NCBI GenBank assembly: GCA_018825305.1
Contig: JAHJEO010000027.1
Location: 1 to 64,000, forward strand
Direction: 5' to 3'
DNA from: Gammaproteobacteria bacterium
Lineage (GTDB): Bacteria; Pseudomonadota; Gammaproteobacteria; Burkholderiales; Rhodocyclaceae
Length of the DNA stretch: 64,000 nt
In this document: in pieces, positions 47,287-60,135 of the stretch
Numbering within the stretch: the stretch's first letter is position 1
How the letters are laid out: the number at the start of each line of letters is the position of its first letter
The notes under the pieces: generated by a model
The model's database searches: none
What the model was told of the DNA's origin: nothing
Seen by the model: the letters and a program-made list of their open reading frames with translations, nothing else
Program-made: the position numbers and the translations under genes

Positions 47287-48243
47287 GTGCCGTCTGAATT
47301 CGCGCTGATCGACCGCTACTTCAAGCGCCCGCCGCGCAATCCGGGGCAGACCGCACTCGGCGTCGGCGACGACGCGGCCCTGATCCGGCCCGGCCCCGGA
47401 ATGGAACTGGCGATCTCGACCGACATGCTGGTCGCCGGCACCCACTTCCTGCCCAACACCGACGCCGAAGACCTCGGCTGGAAGACGCTGGCCGTCAATG
47501 TCTCCGACATGGCGGCCATGGGCGCGCAACCACGCTGGGCGCTGCTGGCCGTCGCCCTGCCGGCCGCCACGGAATCGTGGATCGAGAAATTCGCGCGTGG
47601 CTTCTTCGCCTGCGCCGACGAGTTCGGCATCGACGTCATCGGCGGCGACACCACCAAGGGGCCACGCAATTTCTGCGTCACCATCTTCGGCGAGGTGCCG
47701 ACGGGCCAGGCCCTGCTGCGCTCCGGCGCCCGACCCGGCGACGACGTCTGGGTCTCCGGCGCCCCCGGTCGCGCCGCGTTGGGACTGGCCCACCTGCAGG
47801 GCCGTGCCGTACTTGAGCAGCCGCAACTCGCCGACTGCCTCGCCGCGCTGCACCGGCCGCAGCCGCGCGTGGCGCTGGGTCAGGCGCTACGCGGACTGGC
47901 CAGCGCCGCCATCGATGTCTCGGATGGCCTGCTGGCCGACCTCGGCCATATTCTTGACGCCTCGCGCGTCAGCGCCCGGCTGCAAATCGCCGTACCGCCA
48001 GCACCGACTTTTCCCCGCGAGGCCTACCTCTCTGGCGGCGATGACTACGAGCTGGTTTTCACCGCGCCGGCCGCGCAGCATGCCGCCATCGTCGCCCTCG
48101 GCGACACCCTACAGTTGGCGCTCACTCACATCGGCAGCATCACCGCCAGGGCGTCCGACGCCATCGACCTGTGCGACATGGAAGGCCGCCCCATCGAGGT
48201 CGCCGAGCGCGGCTTCGACCATTTTAGTTCCGGCATAACCTAA
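47287..48243 (+). CDS. thiL: Thiamine-monophosphate kinase
   Basis: 318-residue PurM-fold kinase converting TMP to [41 protein letters not shown] and [13 protein letters not shown] are the nucleotide and metal motifs. GTG start with CGGAGG upstream. A repeat copy at 47989-48012 encodes VPPAPTF in the variable part before [11 protein letters not shown]. The stop codon is in the loop of a hairpin. Confidence 0.94.
   Translation: MPSEFALIDRYFKRPPRNPGQTALGVGDDAALIRPGPGMELAISTDMLVAGTHFLPNTDAEDLGWKTLAVNVSDMAAMGAQPRWALLAVALPAATESWIEKFARGFFACADEFGIDVIGGDTTKGPRNFCVTIFGEVPTGQALLRSGARPGDDVWVSGAPGRAALGLAHLQGRAVLEQPQLADCLAALHRPQPRVALGQALRGLASAAIDVSDGLLADLGHILDASRVSARLQIAVPPAPTFPREAYLSGGDDYELVFTAPAAQHAAIVALGDTLQLALTHIGSITARASDAIDLCDMEGRPIEVAERGFDHFSSGIT
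47989..48012 (+). repeat. Dispersed 25-bp coding repeat, copy 12
   Basis: Two mismatches to consensus. Reads AVPPAPTF in ThiL, between the ribosyl-binding region and SGGDDYEL. Confidence 0.8.
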
Positions 48244-48253
48244 AGGTTATGCC
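48232..48253 (+). terminator. Perfect 9-bp hairpin with the thiL stop codon in its loop
   Basis: GGCATAACC pairs exactly with GGTTATGCC around loop TAAA, whose TAA is the thiL stop. No T-run follows. It may stabilise the 3' end or limit read-through into pgpA. Confidence 0.5.
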
Positions 48254-48284
48254 TGCTCTGAAACTACGTTTTGGATAGCGCCCC

Positions 48285-48821
48285 ATGGCCAAACTGCCCC
48301 CGCCCCCACTCAAGTTCCTGTTTTCCCACCCCGCCCACTTCGTCGCCTGCGGCATGGGCAGCGGCCTGTCGCCGTTCGCGCCGGGCACGGCCGGCACCGC
48401 CTTCGCCTGGGCGACCTTTCCGCTGCTGCAGCTGGCCTACCCGGGCGACGCCAACCTCGGCCTGTTCCTGCTGCTCATGTTCGGTTTCGGCGTCTGGTGC
48501 GCGCATGTCACCGGTCGGAACCTCGGCGTGGTCGATCACGGCGCCATCGTCTGGGACGAGATCGTGCCCTTCTGGGCGGTGCTGATGTTCGTGCCCTCGG
48601 CCATGGTCGCCACGCCGCATGGCACCTTCCTTTCGCTGTCCGGGCTGGCCTGGCAGACGGCGGCCTTCTTCCTCTTCCGCTTCTACGACATCGTCAAGCC
48701 GCCGCCGGCCAACTGGTTCGACAGCCAGGTGAAGAACGGCTTCGGCGTGATGATGGACGACGTCATCGCGGCCGCCTACACGGTGCTGACGCTGGCGGTG
48801 GTCAAGGCAATGTTCTTTTAA
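48285..48821 (+). CDS. pgpA: Phosphatidylglycerophosphatase A
   Basis: 178-residue membrane phosphatase that makes phosphatidylglycerol from PGP. GSGLSPFAPGTAGT, VDHGAIVWDEIVPFW and FRFYDIVKPPPANWFD are family signatures, and about four hydrophobic segments are present. Follows thiL as in many proteobacteria. Confidence 0.94.
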   Translation: MAKLPPPPLKFLFSHPAHFVACGMGSGLSPFAPGTAGTAFAWATFPLLQLAYPGDANLGLFLLLMFGFGVWCAHVTGRNLGVVDHGAIVWDEIVPFWAVLMFVPSAMVATPHGTFLSLSGLAWQTAAFFLFRFYDIVKPPPANWFDSQVKNGFGVMMDDVIAAAYTVLTLAVVKAMFF

Positions 48822-48822
48822 T

Positions 48823-48849
48823 GCCTGCGCCGGGCCGCCCCAAGCAGGC
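48823..48849 (-). repeat. Intergenic hairpin-rich repeat, copy D (partial, inverted)
   Basis: Imperfectly palindromic GCCTGCGCCGGGCC-type arm ending in GCAGGC just after pgpA. Its minus strand carries CTTGGGGCGGCCCGGC, also present in the copies at 16641-16659 and 57254-57273. A second palindrome, CCCCCCTGTGGGGGG (48855-48869), follows. Confidence 0.5.
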
Positions 48850-48939
48850 ATATGCCCCCCTGTGGGGGGCAGCGTCCGCAAGGGATACCGTCCCCAGCTG
48901 CACTGGGGACATAAGCGGCATTTGCGAGCGTGGGGAGCC

Positions 48940-49446
48940 ATGATGGACGCGGAACTCGCCGAATTGTCGCAAGCCGTTGGACTGGCGTGCCGCCAGCGCC
49001 GACTTTTCGTGGCAACCGCCGAGTCCTGCACCGGTGGCTGGGTCGCGCAAGTGATCACTCACACGGCGGGCAGTTCGGCGTGGTTCGAGCGAGGTTTCGT
49101 CACCTACGCCAACGCTGCCAAGGTCGAGATGCTCGGCGTCTCGCCGCGGACGCTGGAAACACATGGCGCCGTGAGCCCGGAAACCGCGAAAGAAATGGCG
49201 ACTGGCACGCTGAAAAATTCCAACGCATTGATTTCATTGGCGATCACCGGAATCGCCGGGCCAACGGGTGGCTCACCGGGTAAGCCAGTGGGTACCGTAT
49301 GCTTCGCCTGGTGCTGGCGCGACGCCGAGCCGGAAGCCGAGAGTTGCCACTTCGACGGCGACCGCGAAGCCATCCGCCGGCAGGCGGTGATTCACGCCTT
49401 GAACGGCCTGTTGGCCCGCGCAAGAACTGTGCCATCTGTGCCATAA
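48940..49446 (+). CDS. pncC: Nicotinamide-nucleotide amidohydrolase PncC (CinA C-terminal domain)
   Basis: 168-residue standalone CinA-C domain protein that deamidates NMN to NaMN in NAD salvage. VATAESCTGGW, the TAGSSAWFERGFVTYAN segment and GIAGPTGGSPGKPVGTV match the family. GGGGA precedes the ATG. Just before the conserved ATAESCTGGW strand the sequence reads CRQRRLF, encoded by a repeat copy. The -10-like CATAAT at 49442 overlaps its stop and may serve recA. Confidence 0.92.
   Translation: MMDAELAELSQAVGLACRQRRLFVATAESCTGGWVAQVITHTAGSSAWFERGFVTYANAAKVEMLGVSPRTLETHGAVSPETAKEMATGTLKNSNALISLAITGIAGPTGGSPGKPVGTVCFAWCWRDAEPEAESCHFDGDREAIRRQAVIHALNGLLARARTVPSVP
48984..49007 (+). repeat. Dispersed 25-bp coding repeat, copy 13
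   Basis: One mismatch to consensus. Reads CRQRRLF in PncC, directly before the active-site strand, the same frame as the radical-SAM copy. Confidence 0.88.
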
Positions 49447-49473
49447 TCCTTTCAAGTTTTCGGAGACTCAATC

Positions 49474-50514
<1,041 letters not shown>

Positions 50515-50524
50515 ATGCCGCGGC

Positions 50525-50958
50525 GTGAATGAACTGAGGAGCCGCGCCATCAGGCTGCTGGCGCGCCGCGAACACACGCGCGCCGAACTGGCCGGCAAGC
50601 TCGCCACCCACGGCACACAGGAAGCTATCGAAACAGTGCTCGCCGATCTTGAACGCAGCGGATTGCTTTCGGATGCCCGTGCCGCCTCGGCTTATGTGCG
50701 CGGCCATGCCGCGCGCTTCGGTGCCGCCCGGCTGCGCCAGACCCTGCGCACCAAGGGGGTGGAAAGCGCATTGATCGAGCAGCAGGTCGCCGAACTGCCC
50801 GCCGAGATCGAGCGCGCCCGCGAAGTCTGGACCAGGAAGTTCGGCAGCGCACCGGGCGATGCCCGCGAATGGGCAAGGCAGGCGCGCTTCCTGCAATCGC
50901 GCGGCTTCTCCTCGGACGTAATCCGCCGCCTGCTGAAAGATACGGCGGAGCCGGCGGC

Positions 50959-50962
<4 letters not shown>
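50525..50962 (+). CDS. recX: RecA regulatory protein RecX
   Basis: 145-residue three-helix-repeat protein that caps and inhibits RecA filaments. [20 protein letters not shown] at the start, [23 protein letters not shown] in the middle and [19 protein letters not shown] at the end. GTG start 10 bp after recA; the stop overlaps lptB by 4 bp. Confidence 0.93.
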
Positions 50963-51681
<719 letters not shown>

Positions 51682-51700
51682 TGGCCGCCGCAACCGGATC

Positions 51701-53158
51701 GTGAAGCAGACATTACAGCTCAGGCTTTCGCAGCACCTCGCACTGACGCCGCAGTTGCAGCAGTCGATACGGCTATTGCAGTTGTCGACGCTGGAACTCA
51801 ACCAGGAAATCGACCAGGCGCTGCAGGACAATCCGCTGCTGGAACGCGATGGCGAGGAGTTCGGATCCTACGCGCCGGGCAGCGACGCAATGTCCGCGGC
51901 CCCGCAACAGGCAGAGACTCCCGCCGCCACCGAAGCACCCGCCGAGAACAGCCCCCCCGAACGGCAGGACATGGACGAGGACTGGGGACAGGATTGGGGT
52001 GCGTCCGCACGCACGGCGCGCGACGACGATGACGATACCGACGCCGGCGAAATCCAGGCCGCCGCGACCAGCCTGCGCGACCACCTGGTGGACCAGCTGG
52101 CGCTGACCCAGCTTCCGGGTCACGAGCGAGCACTGGTCGCCTTCCTCATCGAGGCACTCGATGACGACGGCTACCTGACGCAAAGCCTCGAGGAACTGGC
52201 CGCGGTGCTGCCCGAGGACGACGACATCGACATCGACGAGGTAATCGAGGAACTCGCCATCGGCCTGCGCCACCTGCAGAGCCTCGACCCGCCGGGCATC
52301 GGCGCCAGGAGTCCGGCCGAATGCCTGGAATTGCAGCTCACCGCGCTGCCGCCCTCGCCGCCGCTGAAACTTGCCCACGCCATCGTTCGCAGCCACCTCG
52401 ACCAGTTGGCGGTACGCGATTTCACCCGGATCAAGAAGGGGCTGGGCTGCGACGACGACGAACTGCGCGCCGCCCACGCCCTGATCTGCTCGCTCAACCC
52501 ACGCCCGGGTGCCCGCTATGCACCAATCGACACGCGCTACATCATTCCCGACGTGGTGGTGAAAAAACTGCGCGGCAACTGGGTGGCCAGCCTCAACGCC
52601 GACGCCATGCCGCGGTTGCGCATCAACCGGCTCTACGCCAGCATCCTGCGGGCCCAGCGCGGCGCCGATGGTGCGCGCAATCTGGCCGGCCAGCTGCAGG
52701 AAGCCAAGTGGCTGATCAAGAACGTGCAGCAGCGCTTCGACACCATCGGCCGCGTCTCCCAGGCCATCGTGGATCGCCAGCGCGCCTTTTTCGACCATGG
52801 CGAAGTAGCGATGCGGCCACTGACGCTGCGCGAAATCGCCGACACTGTCGGCCTCCATGAATCGACCATCTCGCGCGTGACAACACAGAAATACCTGGCC
52901 AGTCCGCGCGGCATCTACGAATTAAAATACTTTTTTGGCAGCCACGTCGCCACCGACACGGGCGGGGCTGCCTCATCTACCGCGATCCGGGCGCTGATCA
53001 AGCAGCTCGTCGCCTCGGAGGACGGCCACAAGCCGCTCTCGGATGCGAAGATCGCGGAAGTCCTCGGCGAACAGGGCATAGTCGTGGCGCGGCGCACGGT
53101 CGCCAAGTACCGCGAATCCCTGAGCATTCCGCCGGTCAACCTGAGAAAGGTGCTTTAA
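51701..53158 (+). CDS. rpoN: RNA polymerase sigma-54 factor
   Basis: 485-residue sigma-54. The Gln/Leu-rich activator region (LQLRLSQHLALTPQLQQSIRLLQLS) is followed by an acidic linker, a core-binding domain, the HTH (LTLREIADTVGLHESTISRVT) and the RpoN box ARRTVAKYRE. The GTG at 51701 gives the standard N-terminus. Needs enhancer-binding ATPases; one strong target promoter in this window lies at 38610-38626. Confidence 0.96.
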   Translation: MKQTLQLRLSQHLALTPQLQQSIRLLQLSTLELNQEIDQALQDNPLLERDGEEFGSYAPGSDAMSAAPQQAETPAATEAPAENSPPERQDMDEDWGQDWGASARTARDDDDDTDAGEIQAAATSLRDHLVDQLALTQLPGHERALVAFLIEALDDDGYLTQSLEELAAVLPEDDDIDIDEVIEELAIGLRHLQSLDPPGIGARSPAECLELQLTALPPSPPLKLAHAIVRSHLDQLAVRDFTRIKKGLGCDDDELRAAHALICSLNPRPGARYAPIDTRYIIPDVVVKKLRGNWVASLNADAMPRLRINRLYASILRAQRGADGARNLAGQLQEAKWLIKNVQQRFDTIGRVSQAIVDRQRAFFDHGEVAMRPLTLREIADTVGLHESTISRVTTQKYLASPRGIYELKYFFGSHVATDTGGAASSTAIRALIKQLVASEDGHKPLSDAKIAEVLGEQGIVVARRTVAKYRESLSIPPVNLRKVL

Positions 53159-53168
53159 GGAGCCCATC

Positions 53169-53483
53169 ATGAACATCAACATCACTGGACATCACATCGA
53201 AGTCACCCCCGCCATCCACGACTATGTCGTGAACAAGCTCGACCGCGTGATCCGGCACTTCGACCACGTCACCAGCGTCCACGTGATCCTCTCGGTCGAA
53301 AAGCTCAAGCAGAAGGCCGAGGTCATCCTGCACGTCCGCGGCAAGGACATCACAGCCTCGGCCGAGGGTGCCGACCTGTATGCCTCCATCGACGCGATGG
53401 AAGACAAACTCGACCGTCAGGTGTTGAAGCACAAGGAAAAGTCGAGCGACCACAGCTACGACAAGCGCGCCGCTGCCGAGTAA
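53169..53483 (+). CDS. hpf: Ribosome hibernation promoting factor (short form)
   Basis: 104-residue HPF/YfiA family protein: MNINITGHHIEVTPAIHDYV, HVRGKDITASAEGADLYASIDAMEDKLDRQVLKHKEK. Binds the 30S decoding region and promotes 100S dimers in stationary phase. AAGGAG precedes the ATG. Lacks the long-form dimerisation domain. Confidence 0.95.
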   Translation: MNINITGHHIEVTPAIHDYVVNKLDRVIRHFDHVTSVHVILSVEKLKQKAEVILHVRGKDITASAEGADLYASIDAMEDKLDRQVLKHKEKSSDHSYDKRAAAE

Positions 53484-53614
53484 GCCGACTTCCCCCCGCC
53501 CGCGGGTCCGGGGCACATCCCGGACCCGCCAGATGGCATATTTTTACCGGCGCCGCGGGTGGGGGTATACTGCGCCCCCTTCCTGCCGCGACTTGCTTGC
53601 GGCGTACCCAAGCC

Positions 53615-54070
53615 ATGAACCAGATCATCAAACTCCTGCCGCCCGCCAATGTCCTTGTCGGGCTCGACGCCAGCAGCAAGAAGCGCGTCTTCGAACAGGC
53701 GGGCATTCTCTTCGAGAACAACCACGGCATCGCCCGCGCCAGCGTCTATGACGCCCTGTTCGCGCGCGAAAAGCTCGGCTCCACCGCACTGGGCCAAGGC
53801 ATCGCCATTCCCCACGGCCGCATCAAGGGCCTCAAGGAAGCGCACGGCGCCTTTTTGCGCCTGGCCGCGCCGGTGCAGTTCGATGCAGCCGACGGCAAGC
53901 CGGTCGACATGGTGTTCGTGCTGCTGGTGCCGGAAGCGGCCACCGAGCATCACCTGCAACTGCTCTCCGAACTCGCCCAGATGTTCTCGGAACGCGCCTT
54001 CCGCGAACAACTTGCCGCTGCGGCCGATGCCACTGCCACCCACGCGCTGTTCGCCAACTGGCAAGGCTAG
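53615..54070 (+). CDS. ptsN: Nitrogen PTS EIIA protein PtsN
   Basis: 151-residue EIIA(Ntr) domain with the phosphoacceptor His in GIAIPHGRIKGL. Regulates potassium transport and nitrogen/carbon balance. Gene order rpoN-hpf-ptsN-hprK is typical of betaproteobacteria. Confidence 0.95.
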   Translation: MNQIIKLLPPANVLVGLDASSKKRVFEQAGILFENNHGIARASVYDALFAREKLGSTALGQGIAIPHGRIKGLKEAHGAFLRLAAPVQFDAADGKPVDMVFVLLVPEAATEHHLQLLSELAQMFSERAFREQLAAAADATATHALFANWQG

Positions 54071-54115
54071 TGCATAGTGCACCGTGTCCCGTGACTAGCC
54101 AAGCTCGCTACTAAG

Positions 54116-55060
54116 ATGCCGCGCCTGGTCGTCTCCCAGCTGTTCGAGCGCAACCGCGAGCCGCTCAAGCTCACCTGGGTCTGCGGCAAGCTCGACCGGG
54201 TGCTTTCGATCACTCAGGAAGACGTCTCGCCAGCCGACCTGGTCGGCCACCTCAACCTGATCCATCCCGACCGCCTGCAGGTGCTCGGTGCACCCGAGAT
54301 CGCCTGGGCCAACCAGCACACATCGGTCAAACTGCAAAAACACATCCACGAAATCATCGCGGCGCAACCGCCGGCGCTGATCGTCGCCGACGATTGCGCT
54401 GTCCCTGATGCCGTGCGCGCCGAGTGCGAGGCCAGCGGCACCGCGCTGTTCACCACGTCACAGCAGGCCGCGCTGGTGATCGATTCGCTGCGGCTCTACG
54501 TCTCGCGCCAGCTGGCGGAAACCATCACCCTGCATGGCGTGTTCGTCGATGTGCTCGGCGTCGGCGTGCTGATCACCGGCGAGTCCGGCGCCGGCAAGAG
54601 CGAACTCGGGCTCGAACTGATTTCGCGCGGCCACGGCCTGGTCGCCGACGACGTCGTCGAGGTTTCGCGCGTCGCCCCCAACACGCTCGAGGGCCGCTGT
54701 CCTGACCTGCTCAAGGATTTCCTCGAAGTGCGCGGGCTGGGCCTGCTCAACATCCGCACCGTCTTCGGCGAAACCGCCTGCCGCCGCAAGATGAAACTCA
54801 AGCTGCTGGTGCATCTGATGCGCCCGCAGGTTGGCGCGCCCGAGGCCATCCGCCTGGCGCTCGATGCCCAGAACGAAACCATCCTCGGCGTGGCCATCCG
54901 CAAGGTGGTGCTGCCGGTGGCCGCCGGCCGCAACCTCGCCGTGCTGCTCGAGGCCGCGGTGCGCTCGACCATTCTGTCCTTGCGCGGCATTGACAGCACC
55001 CAGGATTTCCTCGACCGCCAGCAGCGCGCGCTCGAGAGCGACCAGGACAGCGATTACTGA
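54116..55060 (+). CDS. hprK: HPr kinase/phosphorylase
   Basis: 314-residue enzyme that phosphorylates or dephosphorylates Ser46-type sites of HPr. Walker A GESGAGKS at about 155-162, VADDVVEVSR and the family signature EVRGLGLLNIR are visible. In betaproteobacteria it works in an incomplete PTS with PtsN and HPr. Confidence 0.95.
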   Translation: MPRLVVSQLFERNREPLKLTWVCGKLDRVLSITQEDVSPADLVGHLNLIHPDRLQVLGAPEIAWANQHTSVKLQKHIHEIIAAQPPALIVADDCAVPDAVRAECEASGTALFTTSQQAALVIDSLRLYVSRQLAETITLHGVFVDVLGVGVLITGESGAGKSELGLELISRGHGLVADDVVEVSRVAPNTLEGRCPDLLKDFLEVRGLGLLNIRTVFGETACRRKMKLKLLVHLMRPQVGAPEAIRLALDAQNETILGVAIRKVVLPVAAGRNLAVLLEAAVRSTILSLRGIDSTQDFLDRQQRALESDQDSDY

Positions 55061-55165
55061 TGAAGTCCGGCGGCAGCTGTTCCAGCCCCTCGCTGTCAAC
55101 GCGGCTGCATGCCGACGCGTTACATGCTCACGGCAATCGCCGTCATCCCAATCAGGAGAATCCGA

Positions 55166-55567
55166 ATGCATAAGCTCATCGTCACTGCCCTCGTCACCCT
55201 TTTCGCAGCCAGCGCCTTCGCCCAGGCGCCGGCTGCCGCACCGGCCAAGGCCGAAGCCAAACCTGCTGCCATGGCGCCCGCCAAGGCCGAGATGGCCAAG
55301 CCCGCCGAAGCGCCCAAGGCTGCCGAAGCCGCCAAGCCCGCCGCCAACAGCGACTGCGAAGCCCGTGCCGTGAGCAAGGCCGGCAAGCCGCTGGCCGGCG
55401 CCGCCAAGAGTGCTTTCATGAAGAAGTGCGAGCGCGATGCCAAGGGTGCCGAGGGCAAGCAGGCCAAGACCGCGCAGCAGGACAAGATGAAGGCCTGCAA
55501 TGCCGAAGCCAAGGGCAAGAAGGGCGACGCCCGCAAGGCCTTCATGAAAGAGTGCCTCAGCAAGTAA
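55166..55567 (+). CDS. PsiF-repeat periplasmic protein
   Basis: 133-residue protein with signal peptide (LIVTALVTLFAASAFA), an Ala/Pro/Lys-rich linker of about 45 residues and two PsiF-type repeats, each with a Cys pair: CEARAVSKAGK to MKKCERD, and CNAEAKGKKGD to MKECLSK. psiF of E. coli is phosphate-starvation induced; the molecular role is unknown. AGGAGAA precedes the start. Strong terminator follows. Confidence 0.85.
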   Translation: MHKLIVTALVTLFAASAFAQAPAAAPAKAEAKPAAMAPAKAEMAKPAEAPKAAEAAKPAANSDCEARAVSKAGKPLAGAAKSAFMKKCERDAKGAEGKQAKTAQQDKMKACNAEAKGKKGDARKAFMKECLSK

Positions 55568-55598
55568 TTCCGTTGCCCCGGGCAGCTCCCGGAAGAAT

Positions 55599-55631
55599 AA
55601 TGCCGGCCGATTGTGGGCCGGCATTTTTTTT
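55599..55631 (+). terminator. Rho-independent terminator after the PsiF-type gene
   Basis: AATGCCGGCC pairs with GGCCGGCATT around a 7-nt loop, followed by a run of eight T residues. Confidence 0.92.
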
Positions 55632-55665
55632 GCCAGAATGCCCCATTCCGTCTGGGGGATTTTCG

Positions 55666-56322
55666 ATGCGCCCGCTCACCGCCCTATTGTCCAGCCTGTT
55701 GCTGCTTGCCGCCACCGGCACCCATGCCTTCCGCTTTTCCGAGGAGGATGCCAAGGCAAAAGCCGAGGCCGAGGCGGGCAAGGTCGCCGCCATCGACATT
55801 TCCGCCGCCTGCCGCAAGCGCCTCGGCGGCGAACGCGTGCTGCTGCTGATCGCCGAGCGCGGCAACAGCGGCATCAATGCCGAGCAGGGTCGCTACAGCC
55901 TGCACTTCAACGGCATCGAGAAGCGGCTGCGTTCCTACGGCACGCGCACCTACAGCCAGGCCGAGATCAAGCGCCAGATCGCCCAGGCCGAGATCGACGC
56001 CCATTTCCGCAACGACCCCGATGCCGCACTGGCGGCGTCGAAGAAACTTGGCGCAACACTGGTCCTGCGTGGCATGATCAGTTCGCAGCGCGGCATCAAC
56101 CCGGTGCTGAAGATCAACGAAGTCGCGGTCAATATGGGCTTCAGTTTACAGGCCGGCGGCAAGTCGCTCGCCGAGATCGGTGCCAAGGCCGACTCGTACT
56201 CGGGCACCGATACCGTTGCCATGGCGCTGACGCTGATCGAGGAGCAGGCCGACGATGTCGTCAATCGCCTCGTCGCGGGCTACTGCACCACGCGCGGCGA
56301 CAAGAAAAATAACCGACCATGA
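55666..56322 (+). CDS. Secreted protein of unknown function, distantly like the kinase C-terminal domain
   Basis: 218-residue protein with signal peptide (LLSSLLLLAATGTHA). The mature part holds GERVLLLIAERGN, a helix (IEKRLRSYGTRTYSQAEIKRQI), KLGATLVLRGMISSQR and ALTLIEEQADDVVNRLVAGYC. This alternation of strands and helices resembles the periplasmic half of the Ser/Thr kinase two genes downstream (IAVAITAAS, then ENLLKERIQSFGFRL, and so on). The resemblance is by eye only. A LpoB/CsgG-like ABD fold is possible. Its stop nearly abuts the CsgG-like gene. Confidence 0.5.
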   Translation: MRPLTALLSSLLLLAATGTHAFRFSEEDAKAKAEAEAGKVAAIDISAACRKRLGGERVLLLIAERGNSGINAEQGRYSLHFNGIEKRLRSYGTRTYSQAEIKRQIAQAEIDAHFRNDPDAALAASKKLGATLVLRGMISSQRGINPVLKINEVAVNMGFSLQAGGKSLAEIGAKADSYSGTDTVAMALTLIEEQADDVVNRLVAGYCTTRGDKKNNRP

Positions 56323-56333
56323 AAGAGGACACC

Positions 56334-57134
56334 ATGACCAAACAGCAGCGCACTCTCTTCGCCACCCTGGCCCTCGCCTTTGCCTTGCCCGTCTTTGCCC
56401 AGCCGACTTTCGAAAGCGTGTCGCCGACCGCCGGCAGCAGCACCTCGGAAAAGGCCAATGCCATGGCCGACAAGGGCATGTACAAGGACGTGCAGTACGC
56501 CAACGCGGCGAAGAAGGGGGCGACGCTGGTCGTCATCCCGGGCGAGGTCAAGAGCAACAACGCCAACTTCATGCAGAAGTTCGGCCCCAACAACATCGCC
56601 GACTTCGCCGAACTGGAACTGGGCAAGGCCAATTTCGGCATCCTCGAGCGCGCTGACCTTGGCTCGCTGATGAAAGAATTCCAGCTCGCCTATTCGCTCG
56701 GCGATCCCGACGAGGCGCGCAAGTTCCTCAAGAAGGGCAAGCTCAAGACGACGCAGTGGGTGGTCAAGTTCGACGTGCTCAAGGCCGAGCAGGTGGCGCA
56801 AGCGCAGTCCGGCTTCGACGGCCGCCCGGTCGGCGCGCTGCTCGGCATTTTCGGCGGCGGCCGCGGCGGCGCGGCGGCGGAAACCATCGTCGGCTCCGTG
56901 CATACGGCCGAGGCCACCGGTGTCTGGATCATCGGCATGCGTTACAAGATCCTCGACGCCAACACCACCGAGCAGAAGGCGACCGGCTACACGGAAGAAA
57001 AGATGGAGCTCGGCGCCAAGTCGGGCGGTTTCATGGGCGCATCATCGGGCGAGCAGGGCGGCCTCACACTCGATGGCATGGTGCAGCGGCTGGTGCAGAA
57101 GCTGGTTTGGGAAATCGACTCGAAGCATAAGTGA
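56334..57134 (+). CDS. CsgG-like secreted protein
   Basis: 266-residue exported protein (signal FATLALAFALPVFA). LVVIPGEVKSNN and ANFGILERADLGSLMKEFQLA resemble the CsgG/HfaB family, where the FxVLERxxLxxLLxE helix is a hallmark. GIFGGGRGG and MRYKILDANTTEQ follow. There is no lipobox, unlike true CsgG pores, so it may be a soluble periplasmic relative. The ATG at 56334 has GAGG at good distance; an ATG at 56319 overlapping the previous stop is the alternative. Likely co-transcribed with the preceding gene. Confidence 0.6.
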   Translation: MTKQQRTLFATLALAFALPVFAQPTFESVSPTAGSSTSEKANAMADKGMYKDVQYANAAKKGATLVVIPGEVKSNNANFMQKFGPNNIADFAELELGKANFGILERADLGSLMKEFQLAYSLGDPDEARKFLKKGKLKTTQWVVKFDVLKAEQVAQAQSGFDGRPVGALLGIFGGGRGGAAAETIVGSVHTAEATGVWIIGMRYKILDANTTEQKATGYTEEKMELGAKSGGFMGASSGEQGGLTLDGMVQRLVQKLVWEIDSKHK

Positions 57135-57297
57135 CCCGCCCTCCCCCGGCCCCTCCCTCGCGGGAGGGGAGACTTGCGGCTCGCTGCGCTCGTCTGTTAC
57201 GGGGTGCGTTGTAGTTGGTGTCGGAACGGTTTGCGGCTTCGCCGCGTGGCGCCTTGCCTTGGGGCGGCCCGGCGGCAAGGCTCCGCCGGGCCGCTCG
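57131..57297. repeat. Intergenic hairpin-rich repeat, copy E
   Basis: Occupies nearly all of the gap before the kinase gene. It holds CCCTCCCTCGCGGGAGGG, GCTCGCTGCGCTCG, GCGGCTTCGCCGC and finally a perfect 12-bp stem, GCGGCCCGGCGG (57264-57275) with CCGCCGGGCCGC (57283-57294). Aligns with 27574-27722 along its length. The last stem could slow or end transcription from upstream. Confidence 0.6.
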
Positions 57298-57312
57298 GTA
57301 ACCTGACGGAGC

Positions 57313-59613
<2,301 letters not shown>

Positions 59614-59621
59614 CCACCGCC

Positions 59622-60122
59622 ATGGAAAACACGCCCACCACCGACGCCTTCCAGGATCATTATCCGGACGATCTCGCCCACTGCTACGGCTGCGGCCGCC
59701 TCAACGGCCACGGTCACCAGATCAAGACGCATTGGGAAACGACCGCGGACGGCGACGAAACCGTCACCCGCTACATGCCGCGGCCCGAGCACACGGCGAT
59801 TCCCGGCTTCGTCTACGGCGGGCTAATCGCCTCGCTGATTGATTGCCATGGCACCGGCACCGCGGCGGCGGCGGCCTGCCGCTTCCGCGGTCGCGAGATG
59901 GGTTCGGCGCCGCCGCTGCGCTTCGTCACCGCCTCGCTGCAGGTCGATTACCTCAAGCCGACGCCGATCGGCGTCGAGCTGGAAATTCGTGGCCGCGTGG
60001 AGGAAATCAAGGAAAAGAAAGTGGTGGTGATCGCCACCGTGTTCGCCAATGGCGTTGCCACGGCCAGGGGGCGCATCGTCGCGGTGCTGATGCCGGAGAG
60101 CATGGCGCCGCGCGCCGCATGA
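59622..60122 (+). CDS. Hotdog-fold thioesterase, PaaI-like
   Basis: 166-residue single hotdog domain: CYGCGRLNGHGHQIKTHWE, HTAIPGFVYGGLIASLIDCHGTGTA and LRFVTASLQVDYLKPTP fit the PaaI/YbgC-type acyl-CoA thioesterases. The Cys pair in CYGCG is typical of the subgroup. Substrate unknown. Starts 8 bp after the kinase gene, so it may be co-transcribed. Confidence 0.82.
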   Translation: MENTPTTDAFQDHYPDDLAHCYGCGRLNGHGHQIKTHWETTADGDETVTRYMPRPEHTAIPGFVYGGLIASLIDCHGTGTAAAAACRFRGREMGSAPPLRFVTASLQVDYLKPTPIGVELEIRGRVEEIKEKKVVVIATVFANGVATARGRIVAVLMPESMAPRAA

Positions 60123-60135
60123 CCTGCCGATTCCC

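Noticed and set aside
53484-53614. Terminator or promoter in the hpf-ptsN gap
   Set aside because: A GC-rich inverted stretch (CGGGTCCGGG and CCCGGACCCG, about 53503-53526) is present, but it has no T-run and no convincing promoter pair was found, so no function is assigned.
56396-56420. CCCAGCCGACTTTCG as another repeat copy
   Set aside because: Only the short GCCGACTTT is shared, at a normal signal-peptide cleavage region; chance is enough.
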